Below, in pieces: positions 24,601 to 38,600 of a stretch of 64,000 bases of DNA. The stretch is from Lamellibrachia satsuma (lineage: Eukaryota > Annelida > Polychaeta > Sabellida > Siboglinidae): positions 12,937,501 through 13,001,500 of the forward strand of contig BSQZ01000005.1 in NCBI GenBank assembly GCA_033239005.1, given 5' to 3'. A model generated the notes under the pieces. That model saw nothing but the letters and a program-made list of their open reading frames with translations, was not told where the DNA came from and did no database searches. Positions within the stretch are counted from its first letter, which is position 1. Each line of letters opens with the position of its first letter. A program made the position numbers and the translations under genes.

Positions 24601-27600
24601 GTCTTTGTCATCCATGTTTCTATAGAGACTGACCTACGAGACAGAAGCACGGCTCCATCACTGATGCCATTATTACATGTCTAAGTAGCATGCTTGGCCA
24701 ACTAAACACATTTGGGCAGTGGCCAGAAACGACCTTCATTAGTCCCTTAAGGGCAGCATCACCCCTTATTACAGCTGCCCTGTCTGCCATCAACAAGGTC
24801 ACAGCTTTATGAGACTGATCACATAAAAGATCTGATACCATTGGCTCCTTAGTAACATTTAGTACCCTCGATGGTTTGCAAACCCCATAAGAAGCCTTGT
24901 TTTCCTTGCAGATTTGAACATTCTTGTGTCTGTATTTCCTGAATTTTCAGGCCTGCCACTTCATATGGATTTCCAATACGCAATACTGATTTTGAAGATT
25001 TAGGCATTTGTGGAGGTAGATGGTCATATCCTGTTTTTATATGTATGTTTTTCAAATAAAAAATCATGATAAAGTATATTTTGTTGTGTTGCTCACACAA
25101 GTCTAAAGAATGACAAACTTCTAATGGCCAAGACACAGATACTTTTATTTAACCTAGTTTATTTTGTTTGATATAAATATACTTTGTAGCCAGACAGAGA
25201 GTGGCAATTTCAAGCAGGGTTGTTTGATATAAATATACTTTGTAGCCAGAGAGATAGTGGCAATTTCAAGCAGGGTTGTTTGATATAAATATACTTTGTA
25301 GCCAGACAGATAGTGGCAATTTCAAGCAGGGTTGTTTGATATAAATATACTTTGTAGCCAGACAGATAGTGGCAATTTCAAGCAGGGTTGTTTGATATAA
25401 ATATACTTTGTAGCCAGACAGATAGTGGCAATTTCAAGTAAAAAATACATATTTCAACCAAACATGTGATCGGTCTGAATTAGCCTCCAGTTGTTTCTCT
25501 TCTGTCAAAGATAAAGGATTATTAAGAGACCGTTGTCTTACCCTGATGATCTGCCACAACAGACCGAGGACCAAGTGGGGTTTGCCCGCTCGGAGGTCCT
25601 CGGGTCCAATGTTGACAATGTTGCAGCCGATGGACTGGGCAGAGTTCAGGGCCAGAGTGAGGTTCTCGTGGATCTGGAAGACACTCAACTTGCCGAGCAC
25701 TGTGGGCTTGTTGATGGTGCGTTCATCGATCGTGTCTGGCTCTGACTTGTTGATCAACTTGCTGGAAGTATGAGAGAACGGGCGTCAAGATTTTAATGAT
25801 ATGGACTTTTAACAGTTTTGAGCTGGTTTTAATCAGGAAAGATGGTACATTATAAATGTATAATTTATTTATTTTAAGATGAAAACTTATTTATACTTCA
25901 AAAGTGTAATTCTGGTACACTAAATTATGTGCATCAAATTTTATCAATGCTACATTACGCTGTATGAGTGGTTATTATTGAAAAAATGCATAACTAACAT
26001 ATAAATATAATAGTGTCTAGTTAGTTGATTTTCTTTGAAATTACAGTAAATTTGATTCTACTAAATGGCTACTTCTGTTATCCATGATCCTGTTATGCAG
26101 AGTCCCATTTATATATTGGCATTTGAAATGTTCTCTAAACCCTTGAAAAACCAGCATGATGAGAGATAGAGCTTGAGTTTGTGAAGAGGAAGGTCTGGTA
26201 TATTCCATCAAAAGAAGAAAGCTGCCTACGTATATGTAATGACCATCGCAAAAGAAGACCCTGGAGTCTGGTACTTAGCAGCATAGAAGAAGTGGCGGGA
26301 AAAACTGAAGAGGGATGGGATGGACTGATAACATAAAGCACTGGACAGATGTTGGACTTAAAGTGGCTGAAGGGTTTGACAACATGAAGCATTGGACAGA
26401 TGGTGGTCTTGAAGAGGTTGGAGAGATTGGCAACATGACAACATGAAGCACTGGACAGATGGTGGACTTGAAGTGGTTGGAGAGATTGACAACATGAAGC
26501 ATTGGACAAGTGGTGGACTTGAAGTGGCTGGAGAGATTGACAACATGAAGCATTGGACAGATGGTGGGCTTGAAGTGCCTGAAGAGATTGACAACATGAA
26601 GCACTGGACAGATGGTGGACTTGAAGTGGTTGGAGAGATTGACAACATGAACCATTGGACAAGTGGTGGACTTGAAGTGGCTGGAGAGATTGACAACATG
26701 AAGCATTGGACAGATGGTGGACTTAGTGGCTGGAGAGATTGCAAGGAGATGTCAACGGCCTCACTTAGATTATGGCTACACATCATCATCAGCAACTGGA
26801 TATGCTGTCATAAAATATGATTCTTAATACCTTGTCTACAACACCTAATCAATGTAAACCCATGAGTAAGATTAAGTATGAACATGGCACGTTGTAATAA
26901 GCGCAAGGTTCGTACAGTTGATTAACTCACAAATCACCTCTAGGTATTTTCAATGGCCTAGAGAACATTTCTAATGAAAAAATTTACAATGTTTTGAACA
27001 AGTTATGAATATATAAATAGTCAAATCAGATTAGGCAAAGAAGAGCCATTGAAAGTCCATTAACACAACTGTATAGGCACAACTGAACAATGTTCTGCAC
27101 ATTTTAGTTTCTACAATGCCAGAACTAGTTCTTGTTTCCTCTTTAGAATCACTGATTTTTAACAAATAGAATTCCACGATTTTGAAGGTGTTCATCTGAA
27201 TCTTGGCCAGACCCAGGTGACTGGTGTTGTAAGAGTTGTGATCTCACCAGAACAGGATGCCATCTCGGCAATGTGTGTACAGATCCCTGGATTCGGGATC
27301 CATGGGAAGGTACTGCTTACAATCTGGATCATCTGCCAGGTTCCTGCAACAGATCACACATTGTTATGGCAATGTCACACAAATGGGGTCAGATCATTAT
27401 TTTACTTGTTCATGACATACAAATAAAGGGCAATGATTTTGACATGGTCCCCTTCAAGGATTTTTTGCAACCTGAAAACTGTGTGGACTATTACACTTGT
27501 GCATACATTTTATGTATGTACATGTGTGTATGTACAGGTGTGCATGTACATGTGTGCATGTACATGTGTGTATGTACATGTATGTATGTACATGCCTGTA

Positions 27601-30600
27601 TGTACATACATGTATGTACATGTATGTATGTATGTGTATTTGTGTATGTACATGTGTGTATGTACATGTCTGTATGTACATGTGTGTATGTATATGCATG
27701 TATGTACATATATGTATGTACATTTGTGTATGTACATGCATGCATGTACATGTATGTATGTACATTTGTGTATGTACATTTGTGTATGTACATGTATGTA
27801 TGTACATGTATGTGTGTACATTTCTGTATGTACATCTGTGTATGTGTATGTACATGTATATCTGTATATGTGTATGTACATGTGTCTATGTACATGCATG
27901 TATTTACATGTATGTATGTACATGTATGTATGTACATGTATGTATGTACATGTGTGTATGTACATGTATGTATGTACACGTGTGAGTGCGCGTGTGTGTG
28001 TGCGCTGGGTTAGTTGATCCACCCATGGTTCCCAGGAAACTACAGCAGTGACAGTTACATGGTACCACCCCGTGATTGAACGTGTTAGTAGAATACGATT
28101 GACGTATAATAGGTTACATTTGTTACAACGGCCAGAAGATGTGAGCTAAAAGTATGTTTTTTGATGTTTTTCGCAGCTTTTGGTAATTGCGATTAACGTC
28201 TGTGACCAGACTTTATTATTTGTGCGCTTACAAACGGTTTATCTATGCAGAGAGAAGATAATTGACAGCACTTCGCGCATTAATTAGAAATTAATTAAAT
28301 AAACTTAATTGTCAAAACGGGGCTGGTTGAGCCACCCAAGGCCTGAAGGAGGGTTTGTTCAGCAGTGGTTAAAGAACGAAGACGAGTGTTCTTTACCCTA
28401 AAATACATCAAGGAATTCATTTCCCCCAGCAAATTGAGACATCAAATAGCTACAAGGCAACTTATTAGCAGTTTGTGACACTTTTTGCGATTGGCATATA
28501 AGTCTATTAATTAAGTGTGTCGACTTATTAATTAAGCATGTAAACTTGTCAGAGACGTGTTGTACCCATTGGGTAGATGTGTTGGCTGAGTTGTTATGAA
28601 TTTGTTTGTACAGGGCCTACGTAAATTATACAAATAAAGCATTTATGCAACTTACGCTACACTGTGGCTCAACTTGCTTCTCACCGATTCAGTTAGCCAA
28701 AATGTGCAAGTTATCGGTTCCACTCTGCTGCTGATTCATGTCAGCAGTTGGACTGCATTAGTAATGCACATAATACAGTATTTACTAATCTATGCTAATT
28801 CATGGTAAAATACAATTGTGCCAACTGCAGACAATATGATTGACAATATAATCTGCCAACACATTCTGATTAATGTGATATCTGGCTGTGACAGTGAATA
28901 GATTTTTGTCAGGCCCCAGGGCAGTGCAAGTGGCAGTGCGCATGAAACAACAGTATCAAACATAATGTTGCTTTCAATGATTGTATAGTCGAGCCTCGGT
29001 GGTGATCGGGGTCCTTGATTTTAGACCACGCTGTACCAGAGGTGCGTCAGGTGTTCCCACATGTGCCACCAGAGAGCTACTAGACAACAGTGATCACCAC
29101 CCACTGCACCAAGTTCAAGAACACTGTCGAAGCCACTGTGTGCTTGCAGCACTGTCTTATACTTCAATACGCAGTTTATAGAGCTTATTAAACAAGTCAA
29201 CTAGCATCAACGTGTATTATTTTTTATTTTATATTATTTTAAATGTCACATCCTGAACTGAATAAAATACATGCATGTATACTGTTATGGAATAAATCTG
29301 CTATGATGCTGATGTACTGGACCAATAGGCCTACAAATCGGAAATAATAACCTGGATCTGAGAAGCCGAAAACGTATATGATTTGACACACGTAGTATGT
29401 AAGCTGATTAAACATAGAAAATGACAATAGGTAGAATTAATAATTGTTTCACTTCGTCTTTCAACCAATCTCGACCGAAGCATAAATTTATGATGCACCA
29501 CTTAACATTAATTCGTTTCATATGCGGATGACGAATTCGTATTTTCGCGCACATGTAGCACCTTGGCATGTTGCTTTCATGTCCCACGATGCAATGGAAG
29601 GATGCCATTTCACCCCAGTGTTATATCCTCTTGGAACCCCAGCAATAAAAAAGTTTCAGAAATGGTTCAAATTTTGAACATATGTTACTTGATTAGCTAT
29701 AATATGGAAAGTAATTTTTATTTATTTTTCTCTCTCGTGATTGGTCAGTTATGGAGTGTCCCCATACGGGGACATCGGGTCTCGGCCATTAAAAAAACAC
29801 AAGTATAACAGTCAACTGAAAAGTGCTTTAATAACACACTAAAATGCCTTGCTGCAGCCCATTTGACGTTGTTTACATAAACAAGACTCCGTGCCTCGAT
29901 GTAGCTTGCTTCAGTCTAGTTCACTTTGAGTGAAAGTCACGGAAGCAGTTTCTTGCAGATGTCAGGCAGAGAAAAACATTGCATTTGTCGCATTTGATTC
30001 GAGTCTTGCCCTTGCAATTCTCGAGTCTGCATCGAGCAGAATTCTTTAAGTCGACGCGACTGCCAGGTGCTTAGCTGCCTGAACGCTGGATGCAAGATCG
30101 GGCAGAGCTGATACACGCCGCCGTTGCCCCTGTTCAGCCTCTGATGAAGTGTCACTGTCACACGATGATTCTGGTTCAGCATTCATGAGGGCAAGAGCAA
30201 CTGTGCTTGAAAATCGTAAAGCTGCATCGTTGACTGTGAATCGATGCGATGCTCGATCCAGCAGTTGCTCAGTACCATGTCGATGAAATGTGAAATGACA
30301 CGGAGATTCCACCTTTTAGTGCGAGCTTCCATGCGGTGGTATGATATCATACGATCACACAGATCAACTCCACCCATGTTCTTATTATACTGGGTGATGA
30401 CGTTCGGACGACGGACCTGAACATGTGCCCTGTCCTTCTTGGACCATCGACGACAGTCGTCTTCGGCTCTACGCCATAGATTGATGACGCCATCAGGATC
30501 GATTTATTGTCAAACCATTTGACCAAGGATACAGCTGAGTTACCGCTGACATACTGCTCGTATGTTCCCCGTCCTTTCTTTGACATTGCCACGTCAGCTG

Positions 30601-33600
30601 TGAAAGGCACGGGCAGCTTCGTTTTGTGATTGTTCCTGTCATATATATCTGTTTCTCTAAAAGGTGACAAATTAGCGGTAGTGTGGTAAAAATCTGTCAC
30701 AGAACAGGTGATGTCCGTTGGTCAGCGTCTCTGTGAGACGCAGCACTGCACCTGTTCCCTGGCCTGCCTTCTTACCGTCCAGCTCATACTGATCAAATGT
30801 TCCTGCCCCTGGTATAGCTCAAAGTCCAACACCAAGCCAGAAGCCCCAGCCAGAACAAAGTTCTTCAGCCCAGTTGGACTCGGCTTCGCGGCACATACTG
30901 GCGAGAAGGACAGCGGCCAGTAAACGAGATCATTTGTTCATCAATTGAAACGTTGGTTTCTCGAGGCAGTCCAACACACACTCGCTGTATGCGGTCTACA
31001 AATGGGCGCACCTTCCACAACCGGTCAGCAGCCATCTGTTCGTTGGTAACATCCAAATTGTCGACAACCGTAAAGTGATTTCGCAGTTTTGAGTAGCGAT
31101 CTCGAGGCATGCAGTTGGCGATTACTGGTATGCGGGTTGCTCGCTGCCAGTATGATCTAATACGTTTCATGCTGAGGCATCCCATCATGATGGACATGCC
31201 GATGAACTGTTTCATCTCTGTCGACGATGTCTGAATGTTCCTTCCTGTGGCCTGCATGTAGTGACGACCAGTCATGTCCGACATCTCCGCATATGTGGCA
31301 TCATTCAGGTACATACCGAAATAATCAGCTGGTGACCACGCCTGACGATCTCCTGAGTAGTCGTGTCGCAGAGGTGCGGGAACAACTGCTGGGTCAAACG
31401 TTGCCGTCTTCCTCCAGATGGTTCTTCTCTTGCGAGGTGTTGGCACCACAGCTTCCTCGTCAGATGGAGCATAATCGCTGTATAGGACAGTATCATCATC
31501 GCTGCTGTCAAGGTTGCTATCATAGCCGTCACGTTCCATCTCTGCAAGGTTGGTTTCATCGTCAGACAAATCTATATCTGAATTGTCCATCAGCTCGAGA
31601 ATGTCTTCCGCAGTCAAACGGTGATGACATGATCTTTCTGAAATAGAAGAAGGATACATAATAAGTATACTTATTACAAGTAGTGACAGATACTCACTAA
31701 CAATCATACATATAGCCTAGGGGTAGTACAATGTTTATTATACCTAAGTGTTACGAAAATGCTCTTATTATCGCTCACCCTTTGCTGCACCACATTTGAG
31801 TGATTCAGACCCAGTGTCCACGTAGAGGGACATATACATTACAAGGTCGTTCATTCAGTTAATTTAAGCAATCAGCTAATTCTGGTTACATTAATTTGAA
31901 CACAAGCATGATATGGTAAATGTAGTAGATCAACAATTTAATTAAATAAATATAAATTAGATTGTTGAGGCAACATACCTTGTCGGGGTACACGTGCTCT
32001 GCTTGAACTGGAGTCGGCCATTTTGGAGTAGGTCATATAAATAGATATCATTTTCCAATTGCATAAGCAGTCACCAGGAGGCAGCACGTGTGTGTCCCTT
32101 CACAGGGACAACAGGTTTTAAAACTTAGAAGTAAATATTTACAAAGATAACAATTTTAAACTGCAAGTCCCCGTACGGGGACATGTGGAGCCAGGAGGAT
32201 ATTGGTATTGCATACTAAATTGCAGGTAAGACTGTTTATCTTACGCGAGGCGTATTTGTGAATCTTGACTGCAATTTACAAACCACCGAAGCGAAGCCAG
32301 CGACAGCGGTTGATGTCGGCGCAGCACAAAACAAACAACACGTCGACACTCGTTCATTGGCATTATTCACCTAATGTTTCTTGAGAACTGTCAAAGCAAT
32401 TCTAAGTAGGGTTAAGGAAGCCCATTTGGTATTTCCCTCTGGCGGCAGAAAATCGGGGTCCACGACCGACCACCTTATATCCGAATCCGCGTAATAACGG
32501 GGCGCGTAATAACGAGGCGTGACTGTAACTGATTCACAAATAAAATTCACATTAAAATGTTTATTGAATACATTACTTTATTTTATTGGTCTGCTAGTGA
32601 CAAGAAATGAATTACACTATTTGGTATGGTTTATATTTATAAAATTATTATTCTAATTTAAAGCAATGTTTTAGTTTTACGCACAACAACTTTGCTTTAC
32701 TATGTACACTTTACACATTTTGTGGGGCCAGTTCAAACTCACATGGGCCAGTTGAAAATAGAACTGGACTAGTTAATTAAATCCACCCAAGCCACCTTAA
32801 CTCCGAGTTCTTTCCTATAAACCAAAAACTACTGATATGATTGATCACAGCCAGTGAAAAATCCATCGATGCAAACATTGTATGTTTGTTACCTGTTGAT
32901 CCAGTTTGTGAAGGCCACCTGTTCCTCCCTGCTCACTGCATGAGTGGTGCCCTCTGCTGAGATCTCTGTCATGCCTCCATAGTTCTCAATCCCTTCCCGC
33001 CGACTCACGGCATGTTTGAACGTTCGTCCAAAGTCGTGTTCTGCTTTCAACTTCGCATACAACTACAAGAGAAAGATGATGAGCTTTCAACTTAGCATAC
33101 AACTACAAGAGAAAGATGATGAGTTTTAGTATGTTGTACCGGTAAAAGTACAAACAAATATGACTCTTCATGGTGTTAATAATGATCAATACATTCAATT
33201 GAAAGACCAGTTTTGTAAATTTGATGCCAATTAGATTACCACTGAATAAGTGAAAACAAGTTGTCCCTCCCCACTAATTTAATTAACATTAAAATTTGTA
33301 AGATTTTCACATGTTATAATAAAATTAGCTAAAGTTCACTTACAACGATGCAGAAAACACATGTGTATGTATAGAAAAACCCTTTGAATGTAACATTGAA
33401 GAATTAAACAGGTATTGTACCAATTCAGCGATCAATCATTCAACATACAGACGTCCTTTAATATCAAACTGATAAGATGAGAACTGATAAACTTTGTCAC
33501 CTGTCCAACAGGATACTTGACGAACCACAAACAGCCACATCTTGATAGCCGTCTACCAAGGTGATACTAAAACGGATTTCAACATATCAGGCTGACCTGT

Positions 33601-35618
33601 TTGAAAGACTACACTGCCTGAGGAAAAACCCTCCTTATACAAGCTATAGGGGTTATCTCCAAAACTGAACAAAAATAATGCTGTTTAAATTTGTGGAATG
33701 TGCCCGAGCAGTCATTTAACTGACTACGACTCCCCCCTAGTCCCCTACCCCACCCAACATTTGCAGATCTTTAGAGTGTCAATAGAAGCTCTTTAGTATA
33801 ATAACTATGACACACAGCCTGTCTGTATAGTACAACGGCTCGGTTCTTCTCTGAGAAACTTGTCTCATTCAATTGTCACTGATAACCCCCCATGTTACAA
33901 TGACAGCTCGCACAAGTCATCAGCCAATGTACATCACAATCTGACCTTGTTCTCAGTGACATAATGACTGAGTCACAACTAGCTATAAAAACATGTCAGA
34001 GACAGTAAGAGTTGTGTTGGGTTGGAGAGATGCCAGGAACCTCGAGGAAACTGAAGACTGATCAGTAGAGGAAGTGGGGTGTAATTCAAGTCTAAACCAG
34101 CAGCTGTGACACTCCTTGTCATACCTAGGTCAGCACCACACCACTCCACACCTCATGCAGAAACCTTCATCTATCACCTGACTTAATCATGATCAATCGT
34201 TCACTCACAGCTAAATAAAGTCAATCTTGCACTCACAGCTAAATAAAGTCAATCGTGCACTCACAGCTAAATAAAGTCAATCTTGCAGTCACAGCTAAAT
34301 AAAGTCAATCTTGCACTCACAGCTAAATAAAGTCAATCTTGCACTCACAGCTAAATAAAGTCAATCGTGCACTCACAACTAAATAAAGTCAATCTTGCAC
34401 TCACAGCTAAATAAAGTCAATCTTGCATTCAGAGCTAAATAAAGGCAATCTTGCACTCACAGCTAAATAAAGTAAATCTTGCACTCACAGCTAAATAAAG
34501 TAAATCGTGCACTCACAGCTAAATAAAGTCAATCGTGCACTCACAGCTAAATAAAGTCAATCTTGCACTCACAGCTAAATAAAGTCAATCGTGCACTCAC
34601 AGCTAAATAAAGTCAATCTTGCACTCACAGCTAAATAAAGTCAATCTTGCACTCACAGCTAAATAAAGTCAATCTATCACTCACAGCTACAGTAATAAAA
34701 GTACTATCAGTTCAATGCCAATACTGACATCAATAACTTGTTTCTTTCATTGGCTGACGTACTCCCTGAGAGTGATGAGAAACAGTAAACTGTCCTGGAA
34801 TGAACGGACACTCTGGTTTCTTAGATTGTTGCACTAGACATGTTAGTTATCTCTCAAGAATGGTACACATGTCTAAAATAAATGTCAGAGTGATTTATGT
34901 TGTACGGCTGACATGGTCAGCTGTATACATGACTCTTGTGACACTTTCATGAATAGTAACACTTTGAAGAGGCAGTCTACACACCCTGTGTTGTTGAAAC
35001 TATTGTCTGAAGCATCTCTGGCTTCTTTCTTGTTTACTATATTTCCTGTAGTTTCATTTATTACACAAACATTTACCTTTGTTTCGAGGATTTCATTTCC
35101 CATCCACACCTTGACTTTAAGTTTATTTCATGACTCCCCAAACACATCCAGATGTGTCATGACTCCCCAAACACATCCAGATGTGTCATGACTCCCCAAA
35201 CACATCCAAATGTGTCATAACTCCCAAAACACATCCAGATGTGTCATGATTCCCAAAACATATCCAGATGTGTCTTGATTCCCCAAACAAATCCAAATGT
35301 GTCATGACTCCCAAAACACATCCAGATGTGTCATGATTCCCCAAACACATCCAAATGTGTAATGACTTGCTAAACACACATATATGTATCATATCTTCTC
35401 ACATTAAACACACTTCTGGTGTGCTAGAATTCCTTACACACCAAACTGTAAAGAATTCCTTACACACCCACACATCATGACTTTCCAAACACAAAACAAA
35501 TACTAGGCCAAGGTACGCATAAAGTTTATGACCCCAATCCCAATATATAATAAGAGTAGATGCAATGCAATTTCTTTTGGATGGTACAAAGGTTACCTTT
35601 GAACTAAACACACATGTA

Positions 35619-35650
<32 letters not shown>

Positions 35651-38600
35651 CACACACACCACTACGATCGTGCGTGCAACTACATATGCCACATGCACAA
35701 ATTGTGTGTTTATTTATCAATGCAAATGTACAGTGTGTGAGCATTTAAACCTCCCAATTGTCACACCTGGGGCTATGGATAGACATCTGACCAAACAACT
35801 TCACTTGAGGATGTTTACTTTATGGCTTATTCTTTGCCTGTACTATATTTACTCTCTGGCTTGCATGATGTTTATTCATTGGCTCAACATATAATACATG
35901 CAGGTTACTCAAAGACAATATACTTCCAGGCCATTGTTAAGCCATGGAACTATTCTCAAATCTGAATTCATTGGTGTTGGTAAATGGGAACTTGCATTGC
36001 CACCTAGGTACATTGCCACCTAGGTACATTGCCACCTAGGTACATTGCCACCTAGGTACATTGTCACCTAGGTACATTGCCACCTAGGTACATTGCCACC
36101 TAGGTACATTGCCACCTAGGTACATTGCCACCTAGGTACATTGCCACCTAGGTACATTGCCACCTAGGTACATTGCCACCTAGGTACATTGCCACCTAGG
36201 TACATTGCCACCTAGGTACATTGCCACCTAGGTACATTGCCACCTAGGTACACTGCAACCTAGGTACGTTGCCACCTAGGTACGTTGCCACCTAGGTACA
36301 TTGCCACCCAGGTACATTGTCACCTAGGTACATTGTCACGTAGGTACATTGCCACCTAGGTACATTGCCACCTAGGTACATTGCCACCTGGGTACATTGC
36401 CACCTAGGTACATTGCCACCTGGGTACATTGCCACCTAGGCACAACGCCATTGCAACAGACTTATTTATATAGTTGAATGACCAAGTGTCTAAAGACAGT
36501 GAGTTTTGAACCAAGGTCTTCAAGTGCAGCGGACAATCACAATGGTCTCTCATGATAACAAATTGTCTCTTCCAACAACCAATGGTCTCTTCTCGCAATC
36601 AATGGTCTATTCTGACAACCAATGGTTTCTTTTGACAACCAATGGTCTATTCTGACAACCAATGATCTCTTCTGACAACCAATGGTCTCTTCTCGCAATC
36701 AATGGTTTCTTCTGATAACCAATGGTCTCTTCTGGTAACCAATGGTCTTTCATAAGAGGTGGTTTCCAGGCCCTTAGCCAGGGACCCGTCTGCCCGTCTT
36801 GAAGATGGACAAATGTCTGGCGACAACGGGTAAAATGAAAATAAGAAATTTTTTTCTTTTTATAATATGAGATTTTTTCATAATAAAATTGCTTGAACTC
36901 TTTTAGTGACTCTTAGCGCACGCGGTCGTGATATAAAACAAAATAATGATACTGCAGCTGATCTCTATTTACTGTAACCGTGTAAGTCATTGGTTGGGAA
37001 ACACGTTTCTATGGCCTTTCTTAGTGCCCTTCCATTGGCGCTGTCATTTGAAGAAACAATCCCGTGACCCGGATTGGGTGAGTTCAAAATGGCAACTGCC
37101 ATGCGAGAGTGAGTGAAAAGATGCGATATGTCAACGTCAAAGTTCAGGACAATCGATGCTTTTTTGTAAACGTTAATAAAAACAGCTTTCCTGCGATTGT
37201 CCCTGACCAGTCCGAGTTAGCATCCTTTGTTACGTTGGTGGAGATCCATAATGTTGATGTGCCTGCCGCTAGTAACCGAGATGCTACTGTATTGTCGCCC
37301 ACCGGTGGCACTCAGCAATTGAGTCTGATCCGGGCTCCGATTCACATACATAATCGACGTGTAGGCCCTACTGTTGCTTTACTTTTAGTGTAAGCATTTG
37401 ATTTTGAGTGTGATTATAATGATATCTGTTCATATTAGACGTATTTGCATGCATGCACTTAAAGTCTTAAGATGCTTCAAACATTACTTCCATGTTTATA
37501 TATTTAATAAAGTTTCAAATTGTTTTTTTACGAACCTTCATGTGTTAGTTCTTCTTCTATAATTATTACTGTGCATGTGATAATGCCAACTTTGCTGCAC
37601 AGCTAGTACGACTCGATTGGGCAAATAATGGCTAAACTGGACTTGGCCTGCCATTGAAAAAACCTAATTCGGACAATAATGGCTGTCATTTGACATTTGC
37701 TCAATGTGCATGTGTGCTTACCAGTGCAAAAACCAAATGAGCCTATAATTGCTGACATTATATCAACCAGCATTACCTTGCTAGTGAAAAAAAAATCAAT
37801 TTGGCCAATAATGGATCTCATAGACACAAATGGCTTCCACATGTTTAAGGTTACACCTTTTAGAATGTTCAAGACAGGCAACATATTATTTCTGGCTAAG
37901 GGACTGGCGGTTTCTCACATGTACAAGATACATTTTTTATTCAATAAAGTATCTTGTATCTTGTACATAAGTAAACTAGCCCAGTGACCATTTTTGACAC
38001 CACTGACCATGTTGCTTCCTAGTAACCATCACTACTTCCACTGTAGGCTTTGTCTTTTGATAGTCCAATTTATTATTCATAATAGAGTATAATGACATCC
38101 ACTATAGTGCAATGTAAATATGCCCAGCTGCCTTCAATAGTAATTCACCAGTCTAAAACATGCTGTGGTCTGGTGAATCAGAATGAGAGTACACACGAGG
38201 CCACAGACACAATGCACGCATGAATAATACATTCACTCACCACAATGAGTGGTGCTGCAATTTGTATTGTGCACAGAACCACCATAAACACAGAATCATT
38301 TCTCCTGAGGCGCAACCATTTGCCCTTGCATCAGCCACAGCCCAAACTACACCCACAGCCATGTACGGAAACTGTAGTGTTACAATACATGGTTCACTGT
38401 TTCATATGTAAACTGGACTGTTACAATACTTGGTGCACTGTTCCATATGTAAACTGGACTGTTACAATACATGGTTCACTGTTTCATATGTAAACTGGAC
38501 TGTTACAATACTTGGTGCACTGTTCCATATGTAAACTGGACTGTTACAATACGTGGTGCACTGTTTCATATGTAAACTGGACTGTTACAATACATGGTGC

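Larger units (their letters stand above)
28986..32525. mobile_element. Tigger/pogo-like MITE, family A copy 2, split by piggyBac
   Basis: The left end TAGTCGAGCCTCGGTGGTGA and right end (on -) CAGTCACGCCTCGTTATTAC are inverted repeats, each flanked by TA (28984-28985, 32526-32527). Homology with 18210-19160 stops at about 29626 and resumes at about 32199, so the 2.57 kb between them is a later insertion. The MITE itself is about 960 bp and lacks a transposase. Confidence 0.8.

Noticed and set aside
26135..26820. Frames of 125-175 codons, both strands
   Set aside because: 51-bp array; both strands are open because 51 is a multiple of 3.
27273..28022. Frames of 130-246 codons (MYVHVC-type)
   Set aside because: Low-complexity TGTATGTACA repeat. 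Exon 4 of plastin lies at its edge on the other strand.
29621..29624. TTAA target site for the piggyBac element
   Set aside because: I looked for TTAA at both ends. Only ATAT is shared; the left side reads TTAT and the right ATTG.
35990..36440. CRISPR-like appearance of regular short repeats
   Set aside because: Units are directly adjacent with no unique spacers, no cas genes, and the genome is animal. The same applies to the other arrays.
37109..37393. 94-codon + frame with ordinary composition
   Set aside because: No recognised motif, start context or splice support. Kept only as a note.
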